Of a stretch of 64,000 nucleotides of DNA, positions 60,741 through 64,000 are shown in pieces. The notes under the pieces were generated by a model that saw only the letters and a program-made list of their open reading frames with translations, ran no database searches and had not been told where the DNA came from. Source of the DNA: Rhypophila decipiens. Lineage: Eukaryota; Ascomycota; Sordariomycetes; Sordariales; Naviculisporaceae. Within the stretch, counting starts at the first letter, position 1; each line of letters opens with the position of its first letter. A program made the position numbers and the translations under genes. The stretch covers positions 372,001 through 436,000 of the forward strand of contig MU858054.1 in NCBI GenBank assembly GCA_033297075.1. Reading direction: 5' to 3'.

Positions 60741-61509
60741 GTGAAGCCTGAGAAAGCGGTAGGCACATCTCTCGATAATCCCAGACGTTCTCAGCATGGT
60801 CTCCACGGCCAATGGGATTTCTTCTTTCCCAATTATCCTTCCTGAGGACCCTATTTGCCCATACCTCGAGTCCTGTGACGGGCTTTTTCTTTTGGCTAGG
60901 ACAGTTTCCGGTCACTGGTCACTCTTTTGGGCATTCCTTCCCTTCACCGTTTCCTATTGTCTGTAAATCTCAATACTTTCGGTTACTTTGGGGCTCCTTT
61001 TAAGGGGGCAAATTCTTTCATTTACAAGGCATTAACGATGGCTATGCTCAGAAACAGACTATTTGATATATATAGATATATTCTTACATGGTGTGGATTT
61101 GTACAGGATGGAAGGCAGGAAAAGGTTTGGGACATGTATCAGGGTCATCATAGGTGATAGAATGTGGCACTTTTCTTAGGACTTGGCTTGGAGTCTCTGG
61201 AACCTTTAGGCTACTCTTCTTTTTTGTCTGGGGTCTACGATGTGATAGTAACTATAGTATAGAAGATATTCATTAAGACGATATGTCATGGAACAATAAC
61301 TAGCAGATATTCTCGCCACATCTACAGCTTTACCAGCGTCCCTCCCTCCACCCCTCGCAGTCCAACACTCGGATTATTTCTCAAGGCCTTCATTAGTTGA
61401 CGCAGCGACACATGACGTGTTCCCTACCTCGGAATGTGAGGCAAAAATTAGGAGGCATCCAAGAAGCCCGTTCGTCTGAAGATTTGGAAGCCCAAGCCGA
61501 CTATAGGTA

Positions 61510-61523
61510 GGTACCTAGGTACC
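61510..61523. repeat. 14-bp perfect palindrome GGTACCTAGGTACC
   Basis: An exact self-complementary 14-mer within a run of TAGGTA/TACCTA units. Shorter relatives (TACCTG...CAGGTA at 23548-23566, TTAGGT...ACCTAA at 23487-23503) are scattered through other non-coding parts. Confidence 0.7.
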
Positions 61524-63222
61524 CGCGACGTACAGATTCTTGAAAACTCATGGGACAGTTACAGCCCGTGTCTACCTGACTCGCCTTCTTAGTTCCCGGT
61601 GCTGTGGCTTACACAAGGGCCAAAATCAAGGTAAGGCATTCAATCAGATGGTCCTCTACCTCGGAGATGGCAGTTAGCATCAGAAATGATAGGGCTCGGT
61701 CTATATTCTGCCCCGAAACCACTGATGCCCAAAATTCGGCGAGAAAAACTTGATTATAATGATTTCTTCCGCGACGCTGTTGTCCAGTTCTCGATATAAG
61801 GAAAGACATATAGGCATGTCTCACGTCAGGTCTGGCGAGTTGTATATGAGTGTGCAATTGAGTTGAAGATGACGACATGGTCTATAAATCCGCCACGTCG
61901 AGGAAGCAGGCACACAATGTCGTACACATATACCGGTACACACACAAAACGCACACCACCAAGTCTCACCTTTATCAGATGTGACTGGATCTCATCTGCA
62001 AGCGCACCCCCATCTTTAAGGAGGAGACACACCGGTAAGAAAAGAAAAGTTTGACGGATCCCCCGTGCAGATAGATACGCCTCAGACCATCTGTTGTAAG
62101 ACAGTAAGACCAAATACCGACCTGGCAGGTACATATCCCCCCCATCGTTCCTTCCAATCGACACGGAGCACTCTCCCGCGGCCGTGTTGGCAGGCACGTC
62201 TGATCAAGAAAAAGGTCTCTCCAGTCAGGCACCTATACACATCATCGATGACACTGACAGACCTCAAAGTAAGCCTCACCTTTGCATCATGTACTGGCTT
62301 TTCTGACCTCCGTAGACTTGCATGAGGCAGGCCTACCAGAGGGTATATCATTGACTCATTTGTGTACCAGTCCCACGTAAAAGAAGACGTTTAACATTAA
62401 AAGAAACGAGAAGGAAACTTTGATGATGATGAGAACAAAAAACATGATTCCAGAAATGTCCCTACGTGTATATGCATGTCACCCCACCCCTTTTTTTATC
62501 GTCGACGACTAGACCCTTCTCGCCCCGCGGGATCGATCGTGGCTGGCATTTCCACCCAAAATATCGGGCCAATAACAAGACAGCGCAGTCAAAGTCAGGC
62601 ACAGATATACGATACTTTGTCTTTCCCACTGCTTGCCTAGAAAGACTAGGTACCTTGAATGGGGGTATATTCGTGCATTCATTCCCCTCTTGTCTCTATT
62701 TTCAGCATCAAGAGACAACAACTTGCCACCCTCTTCTTGTTTACATGTGTCTGTACGACCATGACTCCTTTTTCTTCTCTACATACACATCTGCGCCGAT
62801 ACCTCTGGCCATATTGTGAGGTACCCGCCTCAGGTTGCTACGACTACAGGACATACGCAATAGTGTCGAATCGGGCATCATGAGTGGTGGGAAGGGAGCC
62901 CTACGAATATGCAGAAAACATTGATAGACGATGCCAGCTGAATGGACCGGTCTTTGGGGGTCTTTTTTCTCTCTCTTTCAACTTGCCCTACTCTTTTCTG
63001 CCATTTATTGTCCAGACATGTCAATATTTCGTAGGTTGTCGAAGCAAAAACGAGGTTCTAGACTCTACCATGGAAGCTGAGGGAAGTCGGGCTGTGCGAC
63101 CCTTTTCATACACGGCATTGGAGTCATCGGGCATCACTTACGGCTTTCTTGGGGACAAGTGAATTGATAGGTCAATGCCCGGAACGGAGCGGACTGGGTG
63201 TAAGTCGTGTATCCGTAGCTGA

Positions 63223-63242
63223 TACGGTACGGTACGGTACGG
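63223..63242 (+). repeat. TACGG x4 tandem repeat
   Basis: Four exact copies of TACGG, about 360 bases upstream of the VPS53 start codon, so in its promoter region. Confidence 0.8.
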
Positions 63243-63602
63243 AAGATGGTGCCTGCCGGCTGGCTACCTGGTATCACTAGCGTGAGCCCACCGGGATATC
63301 GCCCCACCTTCCGCCCGGGATGCCAAGGCGTCTACCCGCAAGACCCCAGTCCAGTAGCCAGGTTGCGCCACAAGCTTGGATCTCGACCACTAAAATGCCA
63401 GCTTGCGATTGGTGTGTTCAGACGGAACAGCAACCTCAATGGACAACATCACGACCGACAAGCTGACAAGCAAGCTTCACCCATAGCTGCGTCTGTCGAT
63501 ACGAGCACTCACGACCTCACGCAGCGCTTCACAACACGGGATGGTCGCCTTGGTCAGCTTCTCCTGCAACTGCCTCTTTTCTTATTCGACACACAGACAA
63601 AG

Positions 63603-64000
63603 ATGAACATCACTCTGGCTGAGCCGCTTTCGCTTGATTCAGGTATGTAGGTAGTCCCCGAAAGTCGACGCTCATGCCATGTCGCGAGCAGGCAGGAACC
63701 GACTCTTCAGCTCCCATTGACTTCTCGTTTACTGACGTGGTTTCGCTTTGCCCAATGCGCCACAGCCGAGTACGATCCCATCGCCCACCTCAATGTTCTC
63801 TTCTCCCACTCGACGGTCTCGTCGGTCGCCCGGGTCTCGTCGACCCTGCAGCGCCACAAGGATGAGCTCTCCCGATCCATCACTTCGCTCGAGACGGCAC
63901 AAGCCTACGGACCCGACTCGTCGCTGGAGCGCATGCAGTCAGCCCAGGCCGAGCTGGCCGAGCTGTTCCAGCGTATCGAAAGCGTGCGCAGCCGTGCCTT
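63603..64000 (+). CDS. VPS53: VPS53, GARP tethering complex subunit (5' part, cut by window end)
   Basis: A 40-nt first exon (63603-63642, MNITLAEPLSLDS) is joined through a 123-nt intron (GTATGT...CACAG) to an exon starting at 63766, phase 1. The second exon begins AEYDPIAHLNVLFSHSTV and continues with RVSSTLQRHKDELSRSITSL and QAELAELFQRIESVRSRA, the conserved start of the Vps53 N-terminal coiled-coil region. VPS53 forms the GARP complex with VPS51, VPS52 and VPS54 and tethers endosome-derived vesicles to the trans-Golgi network. The very short first exon is the least certain part. The rest of the gene lies beyond the window. Confidence 0.86.

Larger units (their letters stand above)
60741..63602. 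other. Intergenic region
   Basis: This lies between the GH18 gene and VPS53. The first few hundred bases should be the GH18 3' UTR. Overlapping minus-strand frames at 61826-62351 (about 85-125 codons) show no known domain and are not called. The last 200 bases are the VPS53 leader. Confidence 0.45.

Overview
The window is nuclear DNA of a filamentous ascomycete (Pezizomycotina), most likely a Sordariomycete. The genes carry short spliceosomal introns, mostly 48-200 nt, with GTAAGT/GTATGT-type donors. The gene content is typical fungal: a Zn2Cys6 factor, flavohemoglobin, GH18 chitinase, DSK2, KAP120 and VPS53. Intergenic sequence is mixed in composition, not AT-rich, and I see no intact transposon, tRNA, rRNA or CRISPR array. 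The genus cannot be fixed from the sequence alone.

Layout. Left part (1-20.2 kb): a secreted or membrane-anchored von Willebrand A protein (-, 2678-5248), a flavohemoglobin / nitric oxide dioxygenase (-, 6827-8074), a polyol-type short-chain dehydrogenase with a long mitochondrial-looking leader (+, 12866-13966), a small basic protein with an HTH-like C-terminus (-, 14243-14940), and a Zn2Cys6 transcription factor of the PrtT/Leu3-like kind (+, 17804-20236).

Middle part (20.2-45.5 kb): very gene-poor. A 17.1-kb stretch without a recognisable gene ends at a 651-residue regulator-like protein (+, 37391-39459) that has an unnamed conserved-looking charged domain, a His6 run and a 26-residue polyglutamine tract. 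Downstream lie a gene that appears frameshifted (-, 42306-42967) and a small spliced gene of unknown function (-, about 44677-45319). Both are inferred from exon and intron structure and are not covered by any single long ORF.

Right part (45.5-64 kb): dense housekeeping genes. They are a membrane-anchored ZZ-finger/EF-hand protein (-, 45567-48710) divergent from the importin KAP120 (+, 49437-52671), the ubiquitin receptor DSK2 (-, 53673-55035), a leaderless GH18 protein with an altered catalytic motif (+, 59262-60740), and the start of VPS53 of the GARP complex (+, from 63603, cut by the window edge).

There is no operon-like logic, as expected for a fungus; each gene has its own promoter. 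The points most worth a second look are the 17-kb desert in front of the 37.4-kb regulator, the DGIDIVWE active-site variant in the GH18 protein, the frameshifted gene at 42.3-43.0 kb, the vWA protein with a Cys-rich cytoplasmic end, and the possible second start of the flavohemoglobin. I found no convincing evidence for an entirely new multi-gene system.
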